This document shows, in pieces, positions 9,701-18,536 of a stretch of 47,593 nt of DNA. Positions within the stretch are counted from its first letter, which is position 1. Each line of letters begins with the position of its first letter. A program made the position numbers and the translations under genes. Under the pieces are notes generated by a model. That model did no database searches. It was not told the origin of the DNA and saw only the letters and a program-made list of their open reading frames with translations. Source of the stretch: Candidatus Kaiserbacteria bacterium RIFCSPLOWO2_01_FULL_45_25 (GTDB taxonomy: Bacteria > Patescibacteriota > Minisyncoccia > Phycocordibacterales > UBA918); assembly GCA_001781415.1 (NCBI GenBank), contig MFLT01000008.1, forward strand, positions 201,434 to 249,026. The letters are read 5' to 3'.

Positions 9701-10331
9701 GATTAACCTCAAAGTTAGACAAAGTTGTCCCACAACGTGGACAGAGGTGCATACTCTTAAACCCTTCGTATACCAATCCCTTTTTGTTGAGCTCAGAGAA
9801 AACCCACCACACACTTTCGGTGTAAGTACTATCCATCGTCTTGTAGTCATCTTCCATGTCGACAAAGCGACCCATGCGTGGCACAACCTTCTTCCAATCA
9901 TCAGCGTACTCCATCACTGTCCCGCGTGCCGCTTCGTTAAAATTCTTGATACCAAAATCTTCAATGTCCCGCTTGTTAGCCAGACCGAGTTTCTTCTCGA
10001 TTAAATTCTCTAGTGGTAGACCATGACAATCCCAACCCCACTTACGACGAACTCGAAAACCATTCATTGTCCAAAATCGTGGAATAGCGTCTTTGATGGT
10101 ACCAGCCAAAATATGACCGTAGTGCGGGGTACCGGTCGCAAACGGTGGGCCGTCATAAAACACGTAGTTTCCTTTTGGAGCACCACTGGCTGGCGTCTCT
10201 ACACTTTTATTAAAAATATCGTTAGCGGCCCAGAACGCCTGAATTTCTTCTTCGCGCAGAGACACCTCAGACTTGGTTACTTCGGGTACTACTTCGACAC
10301 TGTCGTTCTCTCGGTTTATTTTTTTAGACAT
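6786..10331 (-). CDS. ileS: Isoleucyl-tRNA synthetase with inserted histidine phosphatase domain
   Basis: DGPPFATGTPHYGHILAGTIKD, GWDCHGLPLE, DGKKMSKSLRNYPDP; in-frame insertion with RHGES and GHAAS motifs (about 8180-8760). Confidence 0.95.
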   Translation of the reverse strand: MSKKINRENDSVEVVPEVTKSEVSLREEEIQAFWAANDIFNKSVETPASGAPKGNYVFYDGPPFATGTPHYGHILAGTIKDAIPRFWTMNGFRVRRKWGWDCHGLPLENLIEKKLGLANKRDIEDFGIKNFNEAARGTVMEYADDWKKVVPRMGRFVDMEDDYKTMDSTYTESVWWVFSELNKKGLVYEGFKSMHLCPRCGTTLSNFEVNQGYKDIKDIAVTVKLPLLDEAGNKTDTSLLVWTTTPWTLPGNMAAAVHNDFVYAKVKITTEAGEEFVVLAKERLVQLGDIQHEVVGEMKGSELVGRSYEPPFAYFKDVEMKGKDKAWKIYHADYVELGQDGTGAVHLAPAYGEEDLQLAQREGVPVVHHVDYEGRFMDFITDFAGKLVKPKDDDTAEIDHKEADIEILKALQASGKVFKKENITHSYPHCWRDETPLLNYATTSWFVKVTDIKDDLVAANNQVHWVPDHVGANRFGKWLEGARDWAVSRQRYWGAPLPIWRNPETKDYVVLSSLAELQAKVKKSGNQYFVMRHGESESNLSFKVSADKLTVDNLTEKGQEQVVAATADLKAKNIDLIVHSGFLRTKTTAEIVARELGLEAEQVIEDGRLAELQAGADLEGKTWPDYHSLFESEREVFFKDLPGRENRMDVVRRVGAMLYEIESKYAGKNVLFVGHAASLFGLRVVAAGLEREEAVTLKATEGFMKNAEVQALPFTPMPHNDDFALDYHRPYIDDIVLYEGETKLVRVPDVFDCWFESGSMPYGQHHYPFSCDEGTFAKQNFPAQFIAEGLDQTRGWFYSLIVLGTALFGKSPYENVIVNGLVLAEDGKKMSKSLRNYPDPMELADRVGADAMRYYLLSSPIMRGEDLNFSEKEVLELQRKNIGRLHNVLAMYEMFADGTKPTADSTNVLDRWIVSRLNQLIADSTTGYKNYELDKATRPIADFIEDVSVWYLRRSRERLKGEDEADKALAIGTLRHLLRTLALVMAPAMPFYAEYLYRAVKGEHEPESVHLAAWPEGGVIDSVVLEEMSLVREFVTLALEARTKANAKVRQPLSALSLNHELAPEYASIVAEEVNVKEVTFAPDQTERVILNLTITPELKAEGEVREFMRAVQERRKQDGLEPQDRIALMVQATPEGRLVLETFKDMLTKTVGATELMFTDVEGETVTAGEHTFVIALKKL

Positions 10332-10490
10332 AAAAAGTTATTTTGTGTTGTTTGAAAATAAAATGATTTCGAGTCGTTGGCAACAACGAAGAAAACGTTT
10401 ATTTCAGGCAACACTATGTATATCAGACATAATAATGTATACGCATATCAGGCGTACTTAGGCATAATAGCAGACACCACCCAAAAGAAA

Positions 10491-10518
10491 AGGCGTGCAC
10501 TTAATATGTGCACGCCTT
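10491..10518. terminator. Rho-independent terminator
   Basis: AAGGCGTGCACTTAATATGTGCACGCCTT. Confidence 0.75.
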
Positions 10519-10539
10519 AAGTGAGACGAGATCTCACTC

Positions 10540-10665
10540 TCAGTTGTAACGGTCCTCGCCGCGGCGAGCAGCGCGGGCAATCCGCTTTTCGAGCGGTACC
10601 CCCACCCGTTTGGAATTGGAACCAAAAAAGAGACTGTTAACCATCTTAAAGAACGCCAGTTTCAT
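10540..10665 (-). CDS. Small basic protein (41 aa), ORFan cassette
   Basis: ACAGGAGTGAAAG-ATG start region; MKLAFFKMVNSLFFGSNSKRVGVPLEKRIARAARRGEDRYN; flanked by terminator. Confidence 0.55.
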   Translation of the reverse strand: MKLAFFKMVNSLFFGSNSKRVGVPLEKRIARAARRGEDRYN

Positions 10666-10843
10666 CTTTCACTCCTGTTAAACCAGCGAATATAATGACA
10701 GGCTTTTTAAATCTAGCAAGAACCTATTCAGTTATGCACCTACACCCCTCTTGCAAGAAAAAATAACAGGAGTAGTATGTTCGCCGGACAGGATAGTCCG
10801 AATAAGTTCCAAACCTAACCCAAAAATCGTGAGGAGTAAGTAA

Positions 10844-11287
10844 GTGCAGTCCCAAAAAGAACATATTGTGCTCGTACGATGCTCTGATGGTCGCATCAAA
10901 GTACCGGACGAATTCAAACGTTATCTTGTTCATCCGATCAGCTTGCCTGGTGGACCGATAGCTCCCGAACTCTCTTCAGTCACCGGAAACGGCAGTGAAA
11001 AGGCTTTGGAAGTTCTCACATGGTCAATCAGCACGATGGTCGAATTAAAAAAACCATCTCGCATCGTATTGGTAGCTCACAGCTACTGTGCCGCTGCGGG
11101 TATTGTCGGCTATGACGACAATACGCTCGAACATGCATGCATTAAATATGCACTCGAACTTGGCAGGCGATATCCGCACATACGAGTAACGGTCTTCTTT
11201 GACCACCATTCCGAATGTGGCGAACATCGAGATCGCCCGCCTCGATTCATTGACAGTGTTTTGCCTGAAGTTGCAAGCACCGCATGA
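10844..11287 (+). CDS. Small beta-carbonic-anhydrase-like protein
   Basis: GTG start after GAGGAG; VLVRCSDGRIKVPDEF (CxDxR) and VLVAHSYCAAAG (HxxC) about 60 aa apart. Confidence 0.65.
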   Translation: MQSQKEHIVLVRCSDGRIKVPDEFKRYLVHPISLPGGPIAPELSSVTGNGSEKALEVLTWSISTMVELKKPSRIVLVAHSYCAAAGIVGYDDNTLEHACIKYALELGRRYPHIRVTVFFDHHSECGEHRDRPPRFIDSVLPEVASTA

Positions 11288-11298
11288 GGGCATTATCA

Positions 11299-11332
11299 GA
11301 AGGGGTGGTTGCAACTTCGCAACCACCCCTTT
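11299..11332 (+). terminator. Rho-independent terminator
   Basis: GAAGGGGTGGTTGCAACTTCGCAACCACCCCTTTCTT. Confidence 0.85.
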
Positions 11333-11365
11333 CTTCTTATATTTATTACTTTATAAAAATAATTT

Positions 11366-13048
11366 ATGTTTACCCTACCATCAGTCACTACTGTAAAGAC
11401 TCGCGTCCAAGAAAACTGGAAAGCTGCTCTTACTGTTGCTCTTATTTCTATTCCTCTTTCCATTGCGCTTTCTATCGCCTCTGGAGCAGGGCCCTTGCCT
11501 GGACTTATTGCTGGTATTTGGGGAACCTTGATTGGTAGTATTTTTATTGGAAGTGAATACAACGTTATTGGTGCGGCTGGAGCTCTCACGACCGTCCTCT
11601 TTGCTGCCACTTTAACAGCACCGCTTGGACTTGGTGCAGCGATTCTACCTATCTTGGCACTATTTACTGGAGCGATAGTGTTTATCATCTGGCTCTTAAG
11701 ACTTGAACGTTACCTCTACTACATCCCTTCTAGTGTGATGTATGGTTTTGCGGCTGGTGTAGCTATCCTCATTGCTGTCGGACAACTCTTTGACGCCTCT
11801 GGTCTTTCTAAACTATCTCGCACTGGTCACCTCACTGGTGATATTGAAAAGTTTTTTGCCAATACCGATCTAGTGCACACTCCAAGTCTAATGACCTTTG
11901 TGGTCTTCTTGGCATTTATACTTACCTTTAAGCGTTTTGTAAAAAAGGTACCAGCTGTTATTCCGGCCGCTATCCTTGGTATCGTATTTGGCTACCTTGA
12001 AGCCACCTACTTTAGTCTTGATATTATCTCTCTCCAAGATAAATTTGGAACTTTTGCCGCCACCCTTTCTCTACCAGTAGCTTGGGACGGACTTATCGCT
12101 ATTTTAAAAAGCCATGAAGCCCTGAAGTTGGTTATTGAAGTATCTGGCCTAATTGCGCTCATTGCTGTACTTGAGACTCTTATCACGGCTAAACTAGGCG
12201 ACAAACTCACCAAGACTGAATCTTCAAGCTCAAGGGAACTACTTGGACTTTCACTATCAAACTTTGGTTCAGGTATCTTTGGTGGACTACCAACTACCGG
12301 CGTATTTATTCGTACCGGTGCCAACATCAAAGCTGGTGCCACTCACCGTACTAGTGGTATCTTGGCCGCCATCTTTACCGCCATCATTGCCTTGCTAGTG
12401 CTTCCCTTCTTCTCCTTCCTACCAATGGCCGTAATTGCTGCCATCTTGGTTAACACTGCCCTTGGTCTACTCGAACTAGAGAAGTTCACTGAGTACTGGC
12501 ATCACGAACGAGAAAGTTTTGTCGTTGCTATCACCGTTGCCTTAATTACCATTCTTCATGACGCCGGACTAGGTGTTGGTATCGGTGCCGTAATGGCCTT
12601 ACTAATCTTTGCTAGTAAGATTGCTCACGGTCGCTTTGACGTTATCTGGAATTATTCGGATGGTACCCAAGAAGAAATTCGTCGAGAACGCCATCTCCTT
12701 ATCCCATCTGAAAAAACTATCGACTTTGCTTCTTATAGTATTGCCGGCAACATTGGCTACATCGATGCCAGTCGACACTTTAACAACCTCAAAGTAATGG
12801 CCCAGAGTCACGCTGTCCCGGCCGTCATTATTCGCTTCCGCAATCTCTTCTCAGTTGACTTTGAAGGAACAGAGGCGCTCAGTGATGCTGTAGCCGAACT
12901 AGTAGCCAACAAGACTCAAGTCTTCATTAGTTCAGCTTCACCGCATATTGAAAAAGAGCTAGTGGCTTACCCGGTCTTTAAAACCCTCAAGGACCAAGGC
13001 TGCTTTACCGCCAAGACCACCGACGCGATTGCTCTCATCAAGAAATAA
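11366..13048 (+). CDS. SulP family anion transporter with C-terminal STAS domain
   Basis: IASGAGPLPGLIAGIWGTLIGSIFIGSEYNVIGAAGAL, multiple TM helices, FGGLPTTGVFIRTGANIKAGATHRTSGI, STAS-like C-terminus. Confidence 0.9.
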   Translation: MFTLPSVTTVKTRVQENWKAALTVALISIPLSIALSIASGAGPLPGLIAGIWGTLIGSIFIGSEYNVIGAAGALTTVLFAATLTAPLGLGAAILPILALFTGAIVFIIWLLRLERYLYYIPSSVMYGFAAGVAILIAVGQLFDASGLSKLSRTGHLTGDIEKFFANTDLVHTPSLMTFVVFLAFILTFKRFVKKVPAVIPAAILGIVFGYLEATYFSLDIISLQDKFGTFAATLSLPVAWDGLIAILKSHEALKLVIEVSGLIALIAVLETLITAKLGDKLTKTESSSSRELLGLSLSNFGSGIFGGLPTTGVFIRTGANIKAGATHRTSGILAAIFTAIIALLVLPFFSFLPMAVIAAILVNTALGLLELEKFTEYWHHERESFVVAITVALITILHDAGLGVGIGAVMALLIFASKIAHGRFDVIWNYSDGTQEEIRRERHLLIPSEKTIDFASYSIAGNIGYIDASRHFNNLKVMAQSHAVPAVIIRFRNLFSVDFEGTEALSDAVAELVANKTQVFISSASPHIEKELVAYPVFKTLKDQGCFTAKTTDAIALIKK

Positions 13049-13057
13049 CCAAAAAGA

Positions 13058-13083
13058 AAAAGCCACCCTAGGGTGGCTTTTCG
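13058..13083. terminator. Rho-independent terminator
   Basis: AAAAGCCACCCTAGGGTGGCTTTT. Confidence 0.9.
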
Positions 13084-13106
13084 GTTCTTGGATGAGGAGG
13101 TCTGGT

Positions 13107-13427
13107 TCAAGCTTTAGCATCCGCCAAGCCATAATTTGCAACCCCCTGCTCATCAAGTTGAAAATTACCGGCCGCAAGTTCAGCCACCATCTGATTAAGC
13201 AGCGCCAACTGGCGACAGTACCTGAGCAAACCCTCAGGATTTATGCACTCACCTGAGGATTCAACACAAGTGAGTATTTCACTCTCCAGTTCAGATGCGC
13301 AAGCTTCGTCGATCCAGGTCACGAGGCCGGTGGCATCGCGGGGTTTACACCCGGCAACAATCAGCAGCCCTTTCACCCGTTGTTGCCCATCAGTTAACGG
13401 AAGCCCTTGAGACGTAAAGAACATCAT
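13107..13427 (-). CDS. Hypothetical ORFan cassette protein
   Basis: AAGGTG SD before ATGATG at 13427; upstream TTGCAA-N16-TACAGT promoter. Confidence 0.65.
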   Translation of the reverse strand: MMFFTSQGLPLTDGQQRVKGLLIVAGCKPRDATGLVTWIDEACASELESEILTCVESSGECINPEGLLRYCRQLALLNQMVAELAAGNFQLDEQGVANYGLADAKA

Positions 13428-13507
13428 GTGAATCACCTTATTTTGCCCGAGCGACTGCCGCCGGACTTCCTGCTTTGAACTGTAGCAAAGGAGCAACTAT
13501 TTGCAAG

Positions 13508-13535
13508 AAAAAGCCACCCTGGGGGTGGCTTTTTG
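13508..13535 (-). terminator. Rho-independent terminator
   Basis: AAAAGCCACCCTGGGGGTGGCTTTTT. Confidence 0.85.
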
Positions 13536-13553
13536 GAATACAGGTACCTGATC

Positions 13554-13775
13554 TCAGGTACCACCGCCGCAACGGTCTCGGTTTGCTTGCACTTGGGCGC
13601 CGATGGACTCGGCCAACGTGGCGTGTCCGACAACGAAGCGAGCTTCAATTTCATTGATAGCCGCCGCAGTATCGGCCGCCAACATTTGGTCACGCGCCAG
13701 TATTTGCTGCGGCGTCAGGCCTTCAATGGCCGCCTGCAGAAAAAGGCGCGTTTCATTGTCGCCAAGGGGTTTCAT
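13554..13775 (-). CDS. Hypothetical ORFan cassette protein (73 aa)
   Basis: AGGAGTCCTTT-ATG; upstream TTGCAA-N16-TACAGT; downstream terminator. Confidence 0.65.
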   Translation of the reverse strand: MKPLGDNETRLFLQAAIEGLTPQQILARDQMLAADTAAAINEIEARFVVGHATLAESIGAQVQANRDRCGGGT

Positions 13776-13861
13776 AAAGGACTCCTGATTTTTGCTTACC
13801 CAAACGCCAATCGCTCGGGTTTCCTATTGCGAACTGTAGCAAAATGCCTATTATTTGCAAG

Positions 13862-13901
13862 AGAAAAGCCGGACGCCCCAAAGGGGCGTCCGGCTTTTCT
13901 T
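13862..13901. terminator. Rho-independent terminator
   Basis: AAAAGCCGGACGCCCCAAAGGGGCGTCCGGCTTTT. Confidence 0.9.
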
Positions 13902-13907
13902 CTCCCA

Positions 13908-15593
13908 CTACATCTTATCTGGAGCCTTAATACCGAGAACCCAAAGACCATTCCTGAGCGTCTGCTTCACCGCTTCGGCGACCACAATTTTGTATGGAGC
14001 GTAGGTATCTTCTTTGTCGGCAATTTTTTGATGTGCGTAAAAAGTATTAAACGCAGCCGCCAGTTCAGTGAGATACCCTGTAACCTTATGCGGAGCACGG
14101 TCGACCAAGGCCTCAGCCACCACTTCTTCAAATTGATACACTAGTCGCTCTGCTAGATAAATTTCCTCCGGTGCGAGCCCAGTGCTTGCTGTCAGTCCGG
14201 CTGCCGTCGCTTTGGCTAGCACACTATTTATACGGGCATGGGTGTACTGCAGATACGGACCAGAATCCCCTTCGAAAGACAAGGCGGCTTCTTTATCAAA
14301 AATAGAATTCTGCAAAATACTTCCTCGCAGCGTAGAGTACTTAATTGCCGCTATCGCTACATCACGAGCCAGTTCAGCATCGGGCTCAGTGTCTCCACCC
14401 TCCGCCATCTTACTGGCCGCAGCCGCCGCCACCTCATCAATAAAATCAATGGCTGGTATCACGTCCCCAGTACGAGAAGACATCTTGCCAGTCGTGAGTC
14501 GTACCATACCGTGACCAATGTGTTCAGTCTTATTGGCCAACTCTGGATAGACCAGACCCATTGCCGTCTTTAGTACCTTAAAGTATTCATTAACTTCACT
14601 AGCTGTACTAATTACTGACCAGTCGTAATGCCCGAAACGCTCTTCTTTAATTTTGGCTAGGGCCAGCTCCTTGGCTTCATAGGTTGGCAGACCTTCTTTG
14701 TTCAAAAAGACTCGGGTATGCAAACCATAGTCTTCTCCTTTAAAAATTCTCGCTCCATCACTTTCTGGAAAGATATCGGGATTATTAAGTACTAACTCTT
14801 TCCCGCGCGGACCAGCTTCACTTTCAAAAAAGCTTTCAGCAAATTCAGTATCGACAACTTTGTAGATAGTCTCAAAGTAAGCCAAAGAGACCCGACGACC
14901 TGCATCATAAAGTGCATTGATAGACTCGTCTCTACGGTCGTACACTGCTTTATTAATAGTCCGAATGGCCGCAGCGGCTGCTTCATCATTTTTGTAAGTG
15001 GTGGCACCAAGTGCGTACGCCTTCCCTAACTCACGAGCGGAAAAATCTCCTTCTGGATCAATACCGAGTTGCTGCATTCCCCACACCGCATGCGCCACAT
15101 GTAGTCCTACGTCACCTTGATAGTTAACACGTTTGGTATCTGCGCCGTTCATCATAAAAAGACGAGCAATGCTTTCGCCAACAGCGTTGGTGAAAAGATG
15201 ACCAACGTGAAATTCTTTAAACGGATTGGCGTCAGTATATTCGACCAGCACCTTCTTGCCAGCCCAAGTATCATTCTTCCCCCAATCATCACCCATGCTC
15301 ACCGCTCGTTCAATCTCAGCACTAAAAAAATCTCGAATAAGATAAAAGTTCAAAAAGCCTGGGCCGGCAATTTCAATTCGGTCGACGTATTCGATTTGGT
15401 CTTTGAGTGCCTCAGCCACTTGCTCCGCCACTGCCCGCGGTGACTTACCCACCTGCTTGGCCAGCACCATAGCCACGTTACAAGCATAATCACCATGAGT
15501 TACTTCAGCTGGGTGCTCCACAGCAAAATTCGCCTCTGGCAAACCTAGGCTTTGTAATGTCTCAGCAATTGCTGTACGAATGACTCCTTGCAT
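13908..15593 (-). CDS. argS: Arginyl-tRNA synthetase
   Basis: VEYTDANPFKEFHVGHLFTNAVGES, MSSRTGDVI, DALR-type C-terminus. Confidence 0.95.
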   Translation of the reverse strand: MQGVIRTAIAETLQSLGLPEANFAVEHPAEVTHGDYACNVAMVLAKQVGKSPRAVAEQVAEALKDQIEYVDRIEIAGPGFLNFYLIRDFFSAEIERAVSMGDDWGKNDTWAGKKVLVEYTDANPFKEFHVGHLFTNAVGESIARLFMMNGADTKRVNYQGDVGLHVAHAVWGMQQLGIDPEGDFSARELGKAYALGATTYKNDEAAAAAIRTINKAVYDRRDESINALYDAGRRVSLAYFETIYKVVDTEFAESFFESEAGPRGKELVLNNPDIFPESDGARIFKGEDYGLHTRVFLNKEGLPTYEAKELALAKIKEERFGHYDWSVISTASEVNEYFKVLKTAMGLVYPELANKTEHIGHGMVRLTTGKMSSRTGDVIPAIDFIDEVAAAAASKMAEGGDTEPDAELARDVAIAAIKYSTLRGSILQNSIFDKEAALSFEGDSGPYLQYTHARINSVLAKATAAGLTASTGLAPEEIYLAERLVYQFEEVVAEALVDRAPHKVTGYLTELAAAFNTFYAHQKIADKEDTYAPYKIVVAEAVKQTLRNGLWVLGIKAPDKM

Positions 15594-15613
15594 ATAAACC
15601 CTACAATACCCAA

Positions 15614-16705
15614 TTATTCTGTAACTGTCACGAGTGACTGAGGCTGGACCTTTGAGTCAATCACAAAAGTCTCCCGACCGAGGACCTGACCCCGCACCGT
15701 CTCAACACTACAACGCCAAAGCCCATCGCTGATACTTTTGACATTGGTGAAGCCACGATAGCCGTTTTTATTTTCACCGGTAATTGGGTAAGCCTGGGTG
15801 TAGTGAGTCTTCCAGTCTCCGTTAGTATCCTGATATTCCCAACGCTGCACAATCTCTGTCTTTAAACTGGTCGGCGCATAGACCCGCGCAAAGCAGTATG
15901 CTCCCTCCCCCGCCACTGGATGGAAAGTTACTGGCAGTACACCAAAGTGACTCCACCAAGCAATTTCTTCTTTCTCAATTCGATAACCGCCAAAGGTCGT
16001 CCGCTCGACATGCTGGTAAATACTCAATTCAGTTAGGGACAACGGAATCGGTGGAATGATATTTAAGAAATAAAACACATTAAACAACACATAGAGAGAT
16101 CCAATCACAAACACAATCATTCGCTTCTCGAGCGCAATGAAGTGCGGAATGATTTTAGACAACACCTTAAGTAGTAAGAACACCACCAGAAGTGCCAGCA
16201 AGCCACTGCCGATAAACACCAAGTTACCCATCTCGCCAATTAAAACCGGAACCACCAAAACTAAATATGAAAAAATACCAATGAAGTACACCACGAGGTT
16301 ATAAAGCAAGCGATCAGAGCGCTTCTTTACGAGCTCATTCGCAAACATAACCAAAATGATGAGCGCCAAAAATGGTGCGCTCACTAGGAAGTCGCCACTT
16401 CGTCCGTAAAAGATAAGCATTCCGGACAGCAGACCACCGAAAGAATACTGCATCACCACCGGCATAAATGAATGTAGGAATGATACAACTCGCGACGGTG
16501 CCTTCTCAGCAATCGCTACATAAAACAACACCAGTGACAGAGTCGCTAGTGAGGCGTACATAAACAGAACCAAATTATCGATAGCGTCATCAACCCGATT
16601 CAACAAAATCAAGTCAGTAAAAAAACCAAGCAAGAAAGCAATCGTCAGCCAGTGGCGTTTGGCGAAGCGGATAAAAACAGTGTCAGGTAATGTTAAGAAA
16701 TTCAT
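15614..16705 (-). CDS. Multi-pass membrane protein with C-terminal DUF2914-like domain
   Basis: About 8 TM segments then YCFARVYAPT...WEYQDTNGDWKT...GYRGFTNVKSISDGLWRCSVET. Confidence 0.75.
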   Translation of the reverse strand: MNFLTLPDTVFIRFAKRHWLTIAFLLGFFTDLILLNRVDDAIDNLVLFMYASLATLSLVLFYVAIAEKAPSRVVSFLHSFMPVVMQYSFGGLLSGMLIFYGRSGDFLVSAPFLALIILVMFANELVKKRSDRLLYNLVVYFIGIFSYLVLVVPVLIGEMGNLVFIGSGLLALLVVFLLLKVLSKIIPHFIALEKRMIVFVIGSLYVLFNVFYFLNIIPPIPLSLTELSIYQHVERTTFGGYRIEKEEIAWWSHFGVLPVTFHPVAGEGAYCFARVYAPTSLKTEIVQRWEYQDTNGDWKTHYTQAYPITGENKNGYRGFTNVKSISDGLWRCSVETVRGQVLGRETFVIDSKVQPQSLVTVTE

Positions 16706-16713
16706 GGGGTTTG

Positions 16714-16733
16714 ATGTAAAGTTTACTTTACAT
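16714..16733. promoter_or_regulatory. Perfect 9+2+9 dyad, operator-like, in divergent intergenic region
   Basis: ATGTAAAGT-TT-ACTTTACAT overlapping the putative -35 (TTTACA) of msrAB. Confidence 0.6.
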
Positions 16734-16761
16734 TCGAAACAAGGCTGTTTATACTATTAGC

Positions 16762-17943
16762 ATGAAGCTCATAACAATAATTGTACTCGCTATCATTATT
16801 AGTATCGGTACTTTGCTTCTTGTTAGTAATAATAGCAAAGTTACTGAAGAACAACCTAACTCTATGCAAACAACACAAACTAAACCAGAGGTTAATGCTA
16901 CCACTACCCCAGACACTAGAACCATGCTCGTCGCTGGTGGGTGTTTTTGGTGCGTTGAATCAGATTTAGAAAAACTGCCTGGTGTAATTGAAGCCATCTC
17001 TGGCTACGCCGGCGGAACGACTAAACATCCTACTTATGAAAACTACAGTAAAGGTGGACACAAAGAAGTAGTTGAGGTGACATATGACGCCAACGTCGTA
17101 TCGTTTCGAGAAATTGCCATCTATGCCCTGAAGCATATGGATCCAACTGATGGTGTCGGGTCTTTCCATGATCGTGGTGTTTATTATGGCCCAGCTCTTT
17201 ACCATGAAACAAACGAAGAGAAACAATTAATCGAATCCCTTATCGCTACCATTGATCAAAATGGTCCATACGATAAACCACTTGAAGTAGCCGTACTCGA
17301 AAGACCAACCTTCTGGCCAGCTGAGGACTATCACCAAAATTACTATAAAGGTACTTTAAGTGGACTTAAGTACCAGTACTACCGCAACGCTTCCGGACGC
17401 GATTCTTTTATTGAAAAACACTGGGGTCCCGACACTGGCCCTACCCTACCTTGGGAAAATAATCTTGAAACCTCTATGACACAAATGAACGAAGCTGCGT
17501 GGGAAAATTATGAAAAACCAAATGACGAAACTCTCAAAGCAACACTTGATGAACTCGCCTACCGCGTCACTCAAAAAGAAGGGACAGAACGCGCTGGCAC
17601 TTCTCCACTCGATAAAGAATATGGTCGAGGAATTTATGTAGACATCTTATCTGGTGAACCACTCTTCTCTTCTCGTGACAAATTCGACTCAGGCACTGGC
17701 TGGCCGTCATTCACTGCCGCCATTTCAGCTGATGCAGTCACAGAGCACGAAGACCGCAAACTCTTCTCCACCCGGACTGAAATTCGTTCTCGTTATGCAG
17801 ACAACCACCTCGGGCACGTCTTCCCTGACGGGCCAACAGACCGTGGTGGACTTCGCTACTGCATGAATGGTGTGGCGCTGCGATTTGTACCAGAAGCCGA
17901 AATGGTGGCAAGTGGCTATGAAATATATCTCAAGGATTTATAA
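16762..17943 (+). CDS. msrAB: Membrane-anchored/secreted methionine sulfoxide reductase MsrA-MsrB fusion
   Basis: N-terminal TM/signal; GGCFWCVESDLEKLPGV (MsrA); SGTGWPSF, RYADNHLGHVFPDGP, RYCMNGVALRF (MsrB). Confidence 0.95.
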   Translation: MKLITIIVLAIIISIGTLLLVSNNSKVTEEQPNSMQTTQTKPEVNATTTPDTRTMLVAGGCFWCVESDLEKLPGVIEAISGYAGGTTKHPTYENYSKGGHKEVVEVTYDANVVSFREIAIYALKHMDPTDGVGSFHDRGVYYGPALYHETNEEKQLIESLIATIDQNGPYDKPLEVAVLERPTFWPAEDYHQNYYKGTLSGLKYQYYRNASGRDSFIEKHWGPDTGPTLPWENNLETSMTQMNEAAWENYEKPNDETLKATLDELAYRVTQKEGTERAGTSPLDKEYGRGIYVDILSGEPLFSSRDKFDSGTGWPSFTAAISADAVTEHEDRKLFSTRTEIRSRYADNHLGHVFPDGPTDRGGLRYCMNGVALRFVPEAEMVASGYEIYLKDL

Positions 17944-18062
17944 AAACATCCGCGGAGCGAAACACGGTGTTTTTGCTAGCATGGGAACCGTCCACCGACG
18001 GTACATACTTACTGTCACATCATTCCCTCGCTCAGGCTCGGAACATTCTGTGACGAACTAGT

Positions 18063-18212
18063 AAAAAAGCCCTGGTTTTCGACGCGCGTGTCGAAAACCA
18101 GGGCTATGAACAAGGTCGACGAGGGGAGTTCTCGTGTCCTGCACAACACATCCATGTCTGCAGTAGTCTTCCAAGAACCTAAGATTCACAGGCAACTGCG
18201 ATTAATAGGTCA
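18063..18212 (-). ncRNA. Candidate small RNA C (~150 nt)
   Basis: TTGCAA (18241-18246) N16 TACTAT (18224-18219) promoter on minus strand; ends at strong terminator AGCCCTGGTTTTCGAC..GTCGAAAACCAGGGCTTTTTT; no convincing ORF; internal GTTCT/AGAAC and CTGCA/TGCAG stems. Confidence 0.5.
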
Positions 18213-18280
18213 GCCATTATAGTAACACAAAAACTGCTTTTTGCAAGCTCTTTGGCTTTCAATTAGACTAATTTTTAGAC

Positions 18281-18352
18281 AAAAAGAGGCCCCTCTGCCG
18301 AAGCATACGGGGCCGAAGGAACCAGCAACAAGTCGGACTCGCCAAAGACCGA
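18281..18352 (-). ncRNA. Candidate small RNA B (~72 nt)
   Basis: TTGCAA (18382-18387) N17 ATACTA promoter on minus strand; GTCGG..CCGAC stem; terminator GGCCCC..GGGGCCTCTTTTT. Confidence 0.45.
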
Positions 18353-18426
18353 CATGGGTAGTATGTCACACATCTATAAATTTGCAAGATTATAGCCATA
18401 ATACTCATATTTATAAACACACAATA

Positions 18427-18536
18427 AAAAACGGCCTGGGATCGCAAGATCCCAGGCCAAATTCATGAAGTAAAACTAAACAGGAGCTGTTTGGATTGGT
18501 GGTCAATCCGCGCGACTCCAATTGGAGAATATCATA
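18427..18536 (-). ncRNA. Possible small RNA A, or structured glyA 3' trailer
   Basis: Minus strand: CTCCAATTGGAG, GGATTG-ACCAC-CAATCC, AACAG-CTC-CTGTT hairpins then terminator GGCCTGGGATC..GATCCCAGGCCGTTTTTT; promoter weak. Confidence 0.3.

Noticed and set aside
18281-18352. Possible SRP (4.5S) RNA because plus strand has CCGAAGGAACCAGCAAC
   Set aside because: The conserved helix 8 loops (CAGG...GGAA...AGCAG) are not all present and promoter/terminator orientation points to the minus strand
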